A stretch of 64,000 bases of DNA from Clostridiales bacterium (GCA_009776955.1 WRMW01000001.1:62001-126000), one strand, 5' to 3'; shown: positions 35,499-44,676, numbered from the stretch's first letter. Notes: a model not told the origin generated them from the letters alone. Translations and numbers: made by a program.

Positions 35499-36832
35499 TG
35501 GCATTTGAGGGGCTGTCCGAAAAACTTCAAAGCGTATTCAGAAAGCTGAAGGGCAAAGGCATCCTGTCGGAGCGTGACATCGACGAGGCGATGCGAGAGA
35601 TAAAGCTCGCATTGCTTGAAGCAGATGTCAACTTCAAGGTGGTCAAGGATTTTGTGGCACGTGTGCGCGAGAAGGCGCTTGGCGCAGAGATACATGCCAG
35701 TCTCAACCCAGGGCAGCAGGTGATAAAGATCGTTTCCGACGAGCTCGGGATGCTTATGGGCGGCACGAACAGCAAGCTCACTTACAGCCCAGGCGGGTTC
35801 ACGATACTTATGATGGCAGGCCTGCAGGGCACGGGCAAGACGACGACGTGCGGGAAGCTTGCGACCTACCTCAAGAAGAACGGGAAAAACCCGATGCTCT
35901 GCGCCTGCGACATCTACAGACCTGCCGCCATAGACCAGCTTGAGATCGTGGGGGAAGGGGCACAGGTGCCGGTGTTTGCGGATCGCGAGAGCAAAGACCC
36001 CGTGAATATCGCGGAGAGGGCAATAAAAGAGGCTCGTAGACTTGGCAAGGACGTGCTGATAGTGGACACGGCAGGCCGGCTCCAGATAGACGAGGATCTT
36101 ATGGACGAGCTGCGTGGGCTGAAAAAAGCCATAAGGCCACACGAGATACTTTTGGTGGTGGACTCGCTTATGGGCCAGGATGCGGTCAGCAGCGCGGAAG
36201 GGTTCAACGAGGCGCTTGGCGTAGACGGCGTGATAATGACGAAGCTCGACGGCGACTCGCGTGGCGGCGCGGCGTTATCCACGAAGAGCGTAACGGGCAA
36301 GCCCATAAAATTTATCGGGGTGGGCGAAAAGCTTGACGCGCTTGAGCCTTTCCACCCGGAACGCATGGCTTCGCGCATCCTAGGCATGGGCGATGTGGTA
36401 TCGCTGATAGAGAAGCTTGAGGACGATTACGAAGAAGAAAAGGCTATAGAGCTAGAGCGCAAGCTGAAGAAGATGGAATTCACTTTAGAGGATTTTCTTG
36501 GCCAGATGGCGCAGATCAAGAAAATGGGCGGCATTGCGCAAGTAGCGGGCATGATACCAGGCATGGGCAGGGGCAAGCTCTCGGACGACCAAGTGGCCGA
36601 GGGCGAACGTGAGTTTGTCCGCATGGAGGCCGTGATGCGCTCGATGACGAAGGCGGAGCGCAAAGACCCAGCGATACTGAACGCGAGCAGACGCAAGCGC
36701 ATAGCCGCAGGGTCGGGGCAGCCGGTCTCGCAGGTCAATTCGCTCGTAAAGCGCTATGAGGAGGCACGCAAGATGATGAAATCGTTCATGAAGCCAGGGG
36801 GGCGTATGCGTCTCCCTGGTGGAATGTTTTAG
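35498..36832 (+). CDS. ffh: signal recognition particle protein Ffh (SRP54)
   Basis: GTPase that binds signal sequences of nascent proteins and delivers ribosomes to the membrane. 444 residues: N domain, G domain with P-loop GLQGTGKTTTCGKLA, DTAGRLQ and TKLDGDSRGG, and a methionine-rich M domain at the C-terminus (GGIAQVAGMIPGMG, MKSFMKPGGRMRLPGGMF). The GTG start at 35498 follows AAGGAG. Operon with ylxM and rpsP. Confidence 0.97.
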   Translation: MAFEGLSEKLQSVFRKLKGKGILSERDIDEAMREIKLALLEADVNFKVVKDFVARVREKALGAEIHASLNPGQQVIKIVSDELGMLMGGTNSKLTYSPGGFTILMMAGLQGTGKTTTCGKLATYLKKNGKNPMLCACDIYRPAAIDQLEIVGEGAQVPVFADRESKDPVNIAERAIKEARRLGKDVLIVDTAGRLQIDEDLMDELRGLKKAIRPHEILLVVDSLMGQDAVSSAEGFNEALGVDGVIMTKLDGDSRGGAALSTKSVTGKPIKFIGVGEKLDALEPFHPERMASRILGMGDVVSLIEKLEDDYEEEKAIELERKLKKMEFTLEDFLGQMAQIKKMGGIAQVAGMIPGMGRGKLSDDQVAEGEREFVRMEAVMRSMTKAERKDPAILNASRRKRIAAGSGQPVSQVNSLVKRYEEARKMMKSFMKPGGRMRLPGGMF

Positions 36833-36859
36833 TTGTTGTTTTTAGGAGGAAAGCAAAGT

Positions 36860-37105
36860 ATGGCAGTAAAAATCAGATTGAGAAGAATGGGCGCAAAGAA
36901 GAAACCTTTTTACAGGATCATCGTTGCGGATTCGCGCAGCCCGAGAGACGGCAGGTTCATCGAGGAGATTGGAACCTATGATCCGTTGAAGAGCCCAAGC
37001 GAAATCAAGGTGGATGGCGACAAGGCGCTTGAGTGGATCAAGAACGGCGCCCAGCCCACAGAAACCGTCAAATCGTTGCTCAAAAGGGCCGGCGTGCTTG
37101 AGTAG
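36860..37105 (+). CDS. rpsP: 30S ribosomal protein S16
   Basis: Small-subunit ribosomal protein of 81 residues. It starts [20 protein letters not shown] with [19 protein letters not shown], typical of S16. ATG 36860 is 10 bases after AGGAGG; the frame extends upstream to 36833 but those codons contain the ribosome-binding site. It lies between ffh and khpA in the standard Bacillota order. Confidence 0.97.
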   Translation: MAVKIRLRRMGAKKKPFYRIIVADSRSPRDGRFIEEIGTYDPLKSPSEIKVDGDKALEWIKNGAQPTETVKSLLKRAGVLE

Positions 37106-37139
37106 CCTTGCGCGGGACATTTAATAAGGAGAGTTTGAC

Positions 37140-37370
37140 ATGGAAGAACTCGTAAGATCGATCGCGCTGTCGCTCGTTGACAATCCCGATGAGGTGAGGG
37201 TATCGACAATTGAGAAAGACGGAGAGCCCTTCGTCGAGCTTAAAGTCGCAGCTTCAGATATGGGAAAGGTCATAGGCAAGCAGGGGCGTATCGCCAAGGC
37301 CATCCGGGCTGTGGTGAAAGCTGCGGCGGCCAAGGAAAACAAGGACATCGGCGTAGAAATCGTCGAATAA
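37140..37370 (+). CDS. khpA: KH-domain RNA-binding protein
   Basis: A 76-residue protein consisting of one KH domain with the GxxG loop in VIGKQGRIAKAI. KhpA proteins bind RNA broadly and, with KhpB, affect cell division and small-RNA action in Gram-positives. ATG 37140 follows AAGGAGA. It is placed between rpsP and rimM as in most Bacillota. Confidence 0.95.
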   Translation: MEELVRSIALSLVDNPDEVRVSTIEKDGEPFVELKVAASDMGKVIGKQGRIAKAIRAVVKAAAAKENKDIGVEIVE

Positions 37371-37371
37371 A

Positions 37372-37911
37372 GTGGAGAAAATCAAAATTGGAAAGATATC
37401 GGGCGCGCAGGGACTTCGCGGCGAGGTAAAGCTGTATCATGATTCTGGCGACGAAGAGGCCTTAGGGCGCCTGTCTTTCATTTTTCTGCACGATGCGGAG
37501 GCTGAAAGCCTTTTCAAGGCTATGCAGGTTGACGGATTGCGTATGCAAAGGCGTACGCCCATCCTGAAGCTTGAGGGCATAGACGACCGAGACGCGGCCG
37601 AAGCGCTTATCGGCATGGAAGTCTATGCTGACAAGGAAGAGTCGAGGCCAAGGGAGAAAGGGGCTTTTTTCGTTTCAGAGCTCATAGGCATTGAAGTGAG
37701 GCTATCAGATGAAGGCACGGCATCCCATGGGAACGGTGGCGACGTTATAGGCAGGGTGGTGAATGTGATTCGAAACCCTGCACACGATATACTCGAAATC
37801 GAAACAGACAATGGGATTCGTTTGTTGCCGTTCATCGACGTGTTTGTGCGTGAAGCCAGCGTAGAAACAGGCCAAATAACCATTGTTCCGCCAAACGGCT
37901 GGCTGGTCTGA
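37372..37911 (+). CDS. rimM: 16S rRNA maturation protein RimM
   Basis: Assists maturation of the 30S head domain, binding S19. 179 residues with N-terminal IGKISGAQGLRGEVKL, the PRC-barrel part (LIGMEVYADKEE) and the C-terminal LLPFIDVFVREA motif. The GTG start at 37372 is one base after the khpA stop; AAGGA-like sequence upstream is inside khpA. The trmD and rplS genes that often follow are absent here. Confidence 0.93.
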   Translation: MEKIKIGKISGAQGLRGEVKLYHDSGDEEALGRLSFIFLHDAEAESLFKAMQVDGLRMQRRTPILKLEGIDDRDAAEALIGMEVYADKEESRPREKGAFFVSELIGIEVRLSDEGTASHGNGGDVIGRVVNVIRNPAHDILEIETDNGIRLLPFIDVFVREASVETGQITIVPPNGWLV

Positions 37912-37972
37912 CTGCTCTTTGTTATTCTTGTTACATGGGCGTTACCGTTACTCTACAAATCAGCCTGTGATA

Positions 37973-38001
37973 TTGAAAGGGTGACATAATTCCCCTAAAC
38001 T
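37973..38001 (+). promoter_or_regulatory. promoter of the HlyD-like gene (leaderless layout)
   Basis: TTGAAA (37973-37978), a 17-base spacer, TAAACT (37996-38001), then 6 bases to ATG 38008, with no Shine-Dalgarno. The -10 is weak, but the spacing on both sides is ideal for a leaderless start. Confidence 0.5.
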
Positions 38002-38007
38002 CGCTCT

Positions 38008-39126
38008 ATGGCTGAGACAAAGCGAGCAGGAATCATTATCGGCATCATTATATTTGCCATCATCGTGACGGGGTTGTATGGGATTATTTATGCGGCGCCC
38101 CGAATTGAAGGCATCGGGATAAGGACAGAAACAATCCAGCATGGACAATTGCCGATTGCCGACGAGGTCAAGGCGATTTTTGTGCGTGACGAGGTTCTGT
38201 ATACGGCCACTTACTCTGGCATTCCGGAATATATGGTCAAGGCAGGCACGAAGGTGCGTGCCGGCACGCAAGTTATATATATCGAGCCGGCCCCGGAGCC
38301 GCTGGACGTGGAGGCTGTCGTCATCACGTCGGACACGGAGTCGATTGAGGCGGAGGGCGAGGGCATGGACGAGTATCCGGACGGGGGCTTGTTCGAAGCG
38401 ATCTTCGCAGAGACCGTGGCAAGGCCTGCCACTTTTGAAAGCATGCTCGAGGACTCCGCAGGCGGGGCTGCGGCCAGCGAGGGAGGCGTGACACCGAGGA
38501 CGGCCATCGTAAGCTATTACGGCGATGGCTGGGAGCATAAAGTGACCCCGGATAACATAATGTCGCTGCCAAAGAGCGTCTTTGACGAAGCGCCGGGCGA
38601 GGCTGTAGACCTGACCCGCGAGTGGGTGCGGGCGGGCGAACCCGTTTACCGCATCACGAACAACAACCTCTGGCGCGTCGCGTTCTGGTTCGAAAACGCC
38701 GACAAGACCGTGCTTGACAGATACAGCATAGGGCGGAGGGTTTCGCTGGATCTCGGAACCACAAGGGTGCGGGCAAATGTCGAGGTGGCGGAGCCGCGAG
38801 GCCGTGACCTGTTTATCGTTCTCAAATCGGACATGTACTACAGATATCTAGACAGATACAGGCTAAGAGACATCTCAGTGGTGTTTTCCGAGGTAAGCGG
38901 GGCTGTGATCGAGAAGCATTCCGTGAAGCTTAGGTCTGGCCAGACAGGCGTTTACGTGAAGCAGCAGAGCGGCACTTTCAAGTGGATGCCTGTGAAGGTG
39001 GTCAGGGAGACAGGGAACCACTATCTTATCGCTGAGGGGAGTTTTGAAGAAGACGACGGAACGCGTGTAGCCACCATCAAGTATTATGATGAGATAATGA
39101 GCAATCCGGCGGCACAGGGGTTTTGA
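38008..39126 (+). CDS. HlyD-like membrane protein of the division cluster
   Basis: A 372-residue protein with one N-terminal membrane segment (about 8-28) and an extracytoplasmic part with barrel-sandwich-like segments (EYMVKAGTKVRAGTQVIYI; AGEPVYRITNNNLWRVAFWFE) resembling HlyD-type adaptor proteins. Proteins of this type commonly precede yggS-sepF in Clostridia; their role is not established, but the position suggests envelope or division work. An acidic insert (about 105-160) interrupts the fold. No transporter partner is encoded nearby. Confidence 0.7.
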   Translation: MAETKRAGIIIGIIIFAIIVTGLYGIIYAAPRIEGIGIRTETIQHGQLPIADEVKAIFVRDEVLYTATYSGIPEYMVKAGTKVRAGTQVIYIEPAPEPLDVEAVVITSDTESIEAEGEGMDEYPDGGLFEAIFAETVARPATFESMLEDSAGGAAASEGGVTPRTAIVSYYGDGWEHKVTPDNIMSLPKSVFDEAPGEAVDLTREWVRAGEPVYRITNNNLWRVAFWFENADKTVLDRYSIGRRVSLDLGTTRVRANVEVAEPRGRDLFIVLKSDMYYRYLDRYRLRDISVVFSEVSGAVIEKHSVKLRSGQTGVYVKQQSGTFKWMPVKVVRETGNHYLIAEGSFEEDDGTRVATIKYYDEIMSNPAAQGF

Positions 39127-39852
39127 GTGGGCAGCGTAGGCGAAAACATTGCCGAGGTAAGGGGACGTATCGCAGCCGCAGCGGAGCGGTCGGGGCGGAC
39201 GGCGGACGATGTGACGCTTGTCTGCGTGACAAAGACGCGGACGGTGGAGGAGATCAGGGAAGTGATTGAGGCGGGGGAATGCAGCTTGGGGGAAAACCGT
39301 GTCCAGGAGTTTTTGGAAAAATATGATAAAGTGCAAGATATAGCAGACAAGTCAGCGAAAAAACCCAACATAATGTGGAATTTAATTGGACATTTGCAAA
39401 GAAACAAGGTAAAATACCTCACAGGAAAGGTGGCTCTTGTCCATTCTGTCGACAGTTTCAGGCTGGCGGAGGAGTTCAACGCGAGAGGCGCCAAGGCTGG
39501 TGTGCCGACTGATGTGCTGATACAGCTCAATATGGGCGGTGAGGCGCAAAAGTCGGGGGTCTCGATTTCTGATTGCAGGGCGCTTGTCGGCGAGATTGCG
39601 GGCTGCCTGCCCTATGTCAGGATTAGAGGACTTATGGCGGTCGTTCCTATGGCGGATGACCCCGAGGATGTGCGGGGGTACTTCCGTGACGCGAAGCTGA
39701 CGTTCGATGCTCTTGCAAAAGAGCGCGGAGGCTTGGAGGCAGGATTTGAACACTTGTCGATGGGCATGACGCATGATTATGAGGTCGCCATCGAAGAAGG
39801 GGCGACAATGGTACGTGTAGGCACGGCGATTTTCGGGCTGCGCAAAGGTTGA
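39127..39852 (+). CDS. YggS family pyridoxal-5'-phosphate-binding protein
   Basis: PLP homeostasis protein of 241 residues. The PLP lysine is in VTLVCVTKTRTVEEI; GENRVQEFLEK, MWNLIGHLQRNKVKYL and HLSMGMTHDYEVAIEEGATMVRVG-type segments are all present. The GTG start at 39127 directly follows the upstream stop. It is encoded before sepF, as in most Bacillota, where the reason for the link is unclear. Confidence 0.94.
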   Translation: MGSVGENIAEVRGRIAAAAERSGRTADDVTLVCVTKTRTVEEIREVIEAGECSLGENRVQEFLEKYDKVQDIADKSAKKPNIMWNLIGHLQRNKVKYLTGKVALVHSVDSFRLAEEFNARGAKAGVPTDVLIQLNMGGEAQKSGVSISDCRALVGEIAGCLPYVRIRGLMAVVPMADDPEDVRGYFRDAKLTFDALAKERGGLEAGFEHLSMGMTHDYEVAIEEGATMVRVGTAIFGLRKG

Positions 39853-39880
39853 ATAGAGCTAATGAAACGGAGGGTGTGAA

Positions 39881-40444
39881 ATGAGTTTGTTTAAGAAGCT
39901 GGGTGAATTGGTTCGCGCCGAGGACGAATACGATGAGTTTGAAGAGGACGATTTTGACGAGGAGCCCGAGTCGCGTCGACCGTACGCGGCACCTGAGCGC
40001 AAGCCGCCATACGGTCTCTCCGAAAGCCTAGAGCCTTTTCCCGCAAGACGCGAGCGCGAGCCTCTTCCTCCGCCTTTGGCGCACGACAGGCGTGAACGCG
40101 AAAGGGAGAATGTAGTGCGTTTCAGAGGCAACGAAACGGTAAGGCGCCTTACCGAGCAGTTCAAGATCCGCGTTATCGAACCCAAGGCCTTCGATGAATG
40201 CCCGACACTGGTGGACAGCCTTAAGAACCGCACGCCCGTCATCATCAATCTTGAGAGCATTGAGAACGACACGGCACGGAAGGTGTTCGACTTTCTTTCC
40301 GGCGCGACATATGCGCTTAGCGGCAATGTTCAGAAAATCGCGCAAAATATCTTCGTTTTTCTGCCGGAAAATGTCAGTGTGCAGAATGCGGACGAGCCTA
40401 GCTTTAAGTACGGGGAAGAAAAGGGGGATCCTTGGCGGAGCTAA
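39881..40444 (+). CDS. sepF: cell division protein SepF
   Basis: Bundles FtsZ filaments and tethers them to the membrane. 187 residues: N-terminal amphipathic helix (MSLFKKLGELVRA), an acidic and proline/arginine-rich linker (about 15-85) and the SepF domain with TPVIINLESIENDTARKVFD, then FLSGATYALSGNVQKIA and FVFLPENV. ATG 39881 follows GGAGG. Confidence 0.95.
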   Translation: MSLFKKLGELVRAEDEYDEFEEDDFDEEPESRRPYAAPERKPPYGLSESLEPFPARREREPLPPPLAHDRRERERENVVRFRGNETVRRLTEQFKIRVIEPKAFDECPTLVDSLKNRTPVIINLESIENDTARKVFDFLSGATYALSGNVQKIAQNIFVFLPENVSVQNADEPSFKYGEEKGDPWRS

Positions 40445-40464
40445 GCTGATTTTAGAGGTGGATT

Positions 40465-41070
40465 ATGATTACGCCGGCTGCAATTCATAGAAAAGATTTT
40501 ACGCGGGGCGTCCGAGGGTATAGAGAGGAAGAAGTAGATCAGTTCCTCGACTTGATTGCGACCGATCTTGACACGCTTATGCGTGAAAACGCGGCGCTAA
40601 AAGAGAAGACAAGGGAGCTTGCTCAGGAGAACGAGCGCCACAGAGGGTCTGATACGGCTATTCTTAGCACGCTTGAGGCTGCCAAAACCCTTATGACGGA
40701 TATAAGCGCCAGTGCGGAAAAGCGGGCGGAGATAGTGCTGAAGAACGCGGAGCTGGACGCAGAACGTATCAAACGCGAGGCACGTGAGGCTGTGGAGCAT
40801 ATGACGGAAGAAGCGGTGGCGCTTTCGAGGCGTTGGGAACTTTTCAGCGCTCGCTTCCGGAACTTGCTCGAGACAGAGATGGATCGTTTCGACAGCTTCT
40901 CGGCGAGCGTGCTGCTTGGCGACGACCCGACCGCCGTGGTTTCCGCAGGCGGCGCTATGGGGGGTGCCGCAGGAGTGCGAGAGACGATCAATAAAGCTGC
41001 GAGGGGCGCTACGAACCCGCTTATTGCGGTGGATCCTGACAAGACTTTCAAGTCGCCGAGACATCAGTGA
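40465..41070 (+). CDS. divIVA: DivIVA domain protein
   Basis: Membrane-curvature-binding coiled-coil protein of the division and pole machinery. 201 residues: the N-terminal DivIVA motif (TPAAIHRKDFTRGVRGYRE with EVDQFLD), then a long coiled coil (about 30-140) and a low-complexity tail. Its TGA overlaps the GTG start of lspA. Position after sepF is standard. Confidence 0.92.
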   Translation: MITPAAIHRKDFTRGVRGYREEEVDQFLDLIATDLDTLMRENAALKEKTRELAQENERHRGSDTAILSTLEAAKTLMTDISASAEKRAEIVLKNAELDAERIKREAREAVEHMTEEAVALSRRWELFSARFRNLLETEMDRFDSFSASVLLGDDPTAVVSAGGAMGGAAGVRETINKAARGATNPLIAVDPDKTFKSPRHQ

Positions 41071-41567
41071 AGAACAAGCCTGTTTACATCGCCTATTGCA
41101 TTATGTTCGCGGTCTTTCTGTGGTTTGACCGCTTTACCAAGAATCTTGTGATGGCAAATATGGAAATAGGCGATGCGCTTCCTTCGCAGGATGCCTTTGT
41201 TTCGATACGATACACGATAAACACAGGGGTTTCGTTCAGCTTGTTCAGCGGGCATACGGAAGCGCTGATTATCGTGCAGAGCGTGCTGTTTGCCGCGGTT
41301 GCGGTTGCCTGCATAGTGACATACCGCAGGCTGCGCCATCCTGTGCTGCAGACGGGGCTGTGTTGGGTGGTGGCCGGCGGCGCAGGGAACCTTATCGATC
41401 GCATTATGTATGGACATGTGGTGGACTTTGTATCCGTCGGGTCATTTCCTGTGTGGAACTTTGCGGATATGTGCATAGTGGGGGGGTGCATATTGCTGGG
41501 GGTGTATGTGCTGAAGCATTACGCGAAGCATTCGGAGAGGCCAGACGGGGCATTGTCCGATGAATGA
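41067..41567 (+). CDS. lspA: lipoprotein signal peptidase
   Basis: Aspartic protease of the membrane that removes signal peptides from prolipoproteins, such as the SH3 lipoprotein of this window. 166 residues with four membrane segments. The catalytic aspartates lie in GGAGNLIDRI and WNFADM, and NTGVSFSLF corresponds to the NxGxxFS motif. GTG 41067 overlaps the divIVA stop as GTGA, suggesting coupling. Confidence 0.95.
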   Translation: MKNKPVYIAYCIMFAVFLWFDRFTKNLVMANMEIGDALPSQDAFVSIRYTINTGVSFSLFSGHTEALIIVQSVLFAAVAVACIVTYRRLRHPVLQTGLCWVVAGGAGNLIDRIMYGHVVDFVSVGSFPVWNFADMCIVGGCILLGVYVLKHYAKHSERPDGALSDE

Positions 41568-42504
41568 GGACATTCTCTACATAGACACCGATGAGTACGA
41601 GGAGCGGGAAGTCGTCTTTGGCGACGAGGACGCGGGGAAGAGGCTGGATGCCGTGCTTGCGGAGCGCTTTCCCGACCTGAGTCGTAGCCGCATACAGGGC
41701 ATAATCGAAAAGGGCGGGGTTCGGCCTGAAAACTTTGGGAATAGCACGAAGGTGAAAGCTGGGGACATAATACGTATTACGGTAAACGAACGTATATCCC
41801 TTACCGCTATGCCCGAGGACATTGAAATCGACGTTGTTTATGAGGACGAGGACGTGCTTGTGGTCGACAAGGCACGGGGGATGGTGGTGCATCCGGCGAA
41901 GGGCAATGTCACGGGGACGCTTGTGAATGCGCTGATGGGTCGGTACGGGTTGTCGGGGGTGAACGGGGGGATAAGGCCAGGCATTGTGCACCGTATCGAC
42001 AAGAATACGAGCGGGCTGCTGGTGGTGGCGAAGAACGATGAGACGCATATGGCGCTGGCAGAACAATTTGCAGCCCATACCATCGAGCGGCGGTATAAGG
42101 CTATCGTGCTAGGCGGGCTCCGCGAGGATGAGGGCTTGGTGGATATGGCTATCGGGCGCGACCCTAAGAACCGGCAGAGGCAGGCTGTGCTGCCGGGCGG
42201 GAAGAGGGCGGTGACGCATTGGCGCGTGGCAGAGCGGCTTACGGGGCGCATGGGGGCGCATACGCTGCTTGAGCTGGAGCTGGAGACGGGGCGCACGCAC
42301 CAGATACGCGTGCATATGGCGGCGATAGGGCGGCCGGTGCTGGGCGACGATCTGTACGGGCCGGCACGGGGGTTCTCCGCCGGCGAGGGGCAGTATCTGC
42401 ACGCGGCCGTCCTCGGGTTCGCCCACCCGCGCACAGGCGAGCATATGAGGTTTGAGAGCACGCTTCCGGCGTACTTTACGGGTATGCTGGATAAGCTACG
42501 TTAA
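41560..42504 (+). CDS. rluD: RluD-type 23S rRNA pseudouridine synthase
   Basis: Converts uridines in 23S rRNA to pseudouridine. 314 residues with an N-terminal S4 domain (KRLDAVLAERFPDLSRSRIQ) and a catalytic domain containing the key aspartate in HRIDKNTSGLLVVAK. The later ETGRTHQIRVHMAAIGRPVLGD is typical. It overlaps lspA by 8 bases. A hairpin terminator follows. Confidence 0.94.
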   Translation: MNEDILYIDTDEYEEREVVFGDEDAGKRLDAVLAERFPDLSRSRIQGIIEKGGVRPENFGNSTKVKAGDIIRITVNERISLTAMPEDIEIDVVYEDEDVLVVDKARGMVVHPAKGNVTGTLVNALMGRYGLSGVNGGIRPGIVHRIDKNTSGLLVVAKNDETHMALAEQFAAHTIERRYKAIVLGGLREDEGLVDMAIGRDPKNRQRQAVLPGGKRAVTHWRVAERLTGRMGAHTLLELELETGRTHQIRVHMAAIGRPVLGDDLYGPARGFSAGEGQYLHAAVLGFAHPRTGEHMRFESTLPAYFTGMLDKLR

Positions 42505-42521
42505 GAAACCGCCAAATAAAA

Positions 42522-42545
42522 ACCGCCTCGGTGTGTGGAGGCGGT
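42522..42545. terminator. bidirectional terminator between rluD and rpmB
   Basis: ACCGCCTC (42522-42529), an 8-base loop and GAGGCGGT (42538-42545) form a perfect 8-bp stem. On the minus strand it is followed by TTTTTATTTGG, so it should end rpmB well. On the plus side the tail CTTCCTT is weaker. Confidence 0.8.
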
Positions 42546-42586
42546 CTTCCTTCAAATACAATTCGGCACGCCGCTAGGCGCCCCTT

Positions 42587-42778
42587 TTATATGGCCTTGG
42601 TGACTTTCCCTGCACGCAGGCACTTCGTGCATACCTTGATGCGCTTCATGTTGCCGCCCTCATTGACTTTGACGGGCTGGATATTGGCGTTCCACTTGCG
42701 CCGCGTGTGGCGGTTTGAGTGCGATACATTGTTGCCGCTCGCTTGGCCTTTGCCGCATACTACGCATTTTCTTGACAT
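42587..42778 (-). CDS. rpmB: 50S ribosomal protein L28, zinc-ribbon form
   Basis: A 63-residue large-subunit protein: MSRKCVVCGKGQASGNNVSH at the start and VCTKCLRAGKV near the end. The two CxxC pairs mark the zinc-binding (C+) form of L28. ATG 42778 follows GAGAGGGA; the frame extends upstream but only through leader sequence. It is the only ribosomal gene on the minus strand here and is convergent with rluD. Confidence 0.96.
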   Translation of the reverse strand: MSRKCVVCGKGQASGNNVSHSNRHTRRKWNANIQPVKVNEGGNMKRIKVCTKCLRAGKVTKAI

Positions 42779-42848
42779 GACAGTCCCTCTCTTTCCTATT
42801 CGTACAAAACGCCCCGAGGGGTCGGTTCCTTGCAAACTCACGAGGAAG

Positions 42849-42877
42849 AATGTACCATAGTGGGAGCGAATATGCAA
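42849..42877 (-). promoter_or_regulatory. rpmB promoter
   Basis: On the minus strand TTGCAT (42877-42872), a 17-base spacer and TACATT (42854-42849). This leaves a leader of about 60 bases that contains the G/C palindrome CCCCTCGGGG followed by GTTTTGT, which could be a small attenuator or L28 site. The divergent rqcH starts only 35 bases beyond the -35. Confidence 0.6.
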
Positions 42878-42911
42878 GGATTAATTTTATGGGTGTACAG
42901 ACGGAGGGATA

Positions 42912-44576
42912 ATGGCCTTTGACAACTACGTAGTGGGCGCGTTGAGCCGTGAATTGAACAGCCTCCTCCTAGGGGGGCGTGTGGAGCGTGTATATCAGCC
43001 TGAACGTGAGGAGATAGTGCTTTGTGTACATCGCCCGCCTCGGGACGGACGCCCGCCAGGACGCTACAACCTGTTGATTTCCGCAAGCGCGAGCCGACCG
43101 CTTGTCTATCTGGCGGAACGGCGGGAGGCTGGCCCGGGCAACCCGCCTGCGTTTTGCATGCTGCTCCGCAAATACCTTGTGGGTGCATGGATAGACAGGA
43201 TAGAGCAGGTTCCGAGGGAGCGAATACTGCATATTGACTTCATGACATCAAGCGAGCTTGGGCTTCGCGAGAGGCGCACATTGGTTTTCGAGCTGATGGG
43301 AAAGCACAGCAACATCATCTTTCTAGATGGCACGCGGATCGTTGACGCCATCAAGCGCGTAACGGGCGATATGAGCCGGGTGCGCCAGACCTTGCCTGGC
43401 ATGGAGTATATGCCGCCTCCGCCGGGCAAGGGCATCTCGCCCATCATGGAAGAGGAGACGAAGAACGCAGACCTGACAGGCAAGGGGATTGGTTATTTCG
43501 ATGGGCTTGCGGCAGAGGGCGCATACTCGCCGGCGATATTCTCAAAGGAAGGGAAGACCGTCGATTTCCACGTATTTCGGCTATGTGTCTATGATGGGTT
43601 CGAGGCGCAAGGGTTTTGTGGCGAAAGCGCGGTCAGCGATATGCTTGAGGCTTGGTATGAGAGCCGTGAGGCACAAGGCCGGGTGCCCATGAAGGCGAAC
43701 GAGATAAGGAGCGGCCTGAAAGCTCGCCTAGACAAGCTATACCTTAAAAAGCAGAGGCTGTCGGAGGAGCTCGCGGAGGCGGCGCGCGCGGAAACCCTGC
43801 GCGAAACGGGCGACCTTGTCACGGCAAATATCTGGCGCATCGAGAAGGGGGCGGCAAGGGTTGCGTTGGAAGACTACACCAAGGACGGGGCGGTAAGGAC
43901 TATCGACTTAGACCCCCGCCTGACGCCTGCAGGGAACGCCCAGCGGTACTACAAGCTCTACGGCAAGGCAAAGACCGCTGCGGTCGTCAAGGCGAAACAG
44001 CTTGAGGAAACGGGGGCGGCGATAGGCTATATAGAGGGCGCAATGTATTTCGTGGACGAGGCAGGGAGCCTTGAGGAGCTTGAGGCGCTTCGCGCGGAGC
44101 TGTCGACCGCAGGATATATACGGCTGAGGAAGGGCGGGCAGCGGAAGGGCGCCCCATCTGGCAACAAGCGTGGAGGCAAGAGGATGCACGGGGGCGTGTT
44201 CGCGCCGCACGAGTATGCGCTTCCGTCGGGCGCGCGGGTGCTTGTGGGCCGCAACAACGCGGAAAACGACGAGCTGACCATGCGCATGGCGGCAAAGACC
44301 GATATATGGCTGCATACGAAGGATATACCAGGGTCGCATGCGATATATAAGCCAGCAGACGGGAGCGCGGGCGCAACCGCTCCTGCGGACGGCGGCGCGG
44401 ACTTGCGCATGGCGGCCGAGATAGCGGCTTGGCATAGCAAAGGCCGCGGCTCCGAGGGGGTTCCGGTCGACTACACCCTAGTGCGCAACGTCAAAAAGCC
44501 TTCAGGGGCTCGCCCAGGGTATGTCATCTTCACGAACAACAAGACGCTTTACGTCACGCCGAAATTGCCGGAGTGA
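42912..44576 (+). CDS. rqcH: ribosome quality-control protein RqcH (NFACT/FbpA family)
   Basis: Binds stalled 50S-peptidyl-tRNA complexes and directs C-terminal alanine tailing. 554 residues: an N-terminal NFACT-N domain (MAFDNYVVGALSRELN), a central coiled coil (about 265-300) and a C-terminal NFACT-R domain with NNAENDELTMRMA, DIWLHTKDIPGSH and the AAWHSKGRG segment followed by VPVDYTLVRNVKKP. ATG 42912 follows GGAGGG. Older annotation calls this family fibronectin-binding protein. Confidence 0.94.
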   Translation: MAFDNYVVGALSRELNSLLLGGRVERVYQPEREEIVLCVHRPPRDGRPPGRYNLLISASASRPLVYLAERREAGPGNPPAFCMLLRKYLVGAWIDRIEQVPRERILHIDFMTSSELGLRERRTLVFELMGKHSNIIFLDGTRIVDAIKRVTGDMSRVRQTLPGMEYMPPPPGKGISPIMEEETKNADLTGKGIGYFDGLAAEGAYSPAIFSKEGKTVDFHVFRLCVYDGFEAQGFCGESAVSDMLEAWYESREAQGRVPMKANEIRSGLKARLDKLYLKKQRLSEELAEAARAETLRETGDLVTANIWRIEKGAARVALEDYTKDGAVRTIDLDPRLTPAGNAQRYYKLYGKAKTAAVVKAKQLEETGAAIGYIEGAMYFVDEAGSLEELEALRAELSTAGYIRLRKGGQRKGAPSGNKRGGKRMHGGVFAPHEYALPSGARVLVGRNNAENDELTMRMAAKTDIWLHTKDIPGSHAIYKPADGSAGATAPADGGADLRMAAEIAAWHSKGRGSEGVPVDYTLVRNVKKPSGARPGYVIFTNNKTLYVTPKLPE

Positions 44577-44580
44577 CCGC

Positions 44581-44618
44581 AATGGCGGCGGCCAGCCTTG
44601 CCCCGCCGTTCATTTCGT
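44581..44618 (+). terminator. possible weak terminator after rqcH
   Basis: AATGGCGG (44581-44588) can pair with CCGCCGTT (44603-44610), with one G-T pair, followed by CATTTCG. The T run is poor. Confidence 0.3.
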
Positions 44619-44647
44619 CCAATTTCGTGAAAAATGTCAATATTTCG

Positions 44648-44676
44648 TTGATAAAAAACCAATGCTGTAATAGAAT
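44648..44676 (+). promoter_or_regulatory. promoter of the MBL-fold hydrolase gene
   Basis: TTGATA (44648-44653), a 17-base spacer and TAGAAT (44671-44676). Immediately downstream, ACATG...CATGT arms with inner CGGC/GCCG (about 44681-44711) can form an imperfect hairpin at the start of a leader of about 65 bases. Confidence 0.7.
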
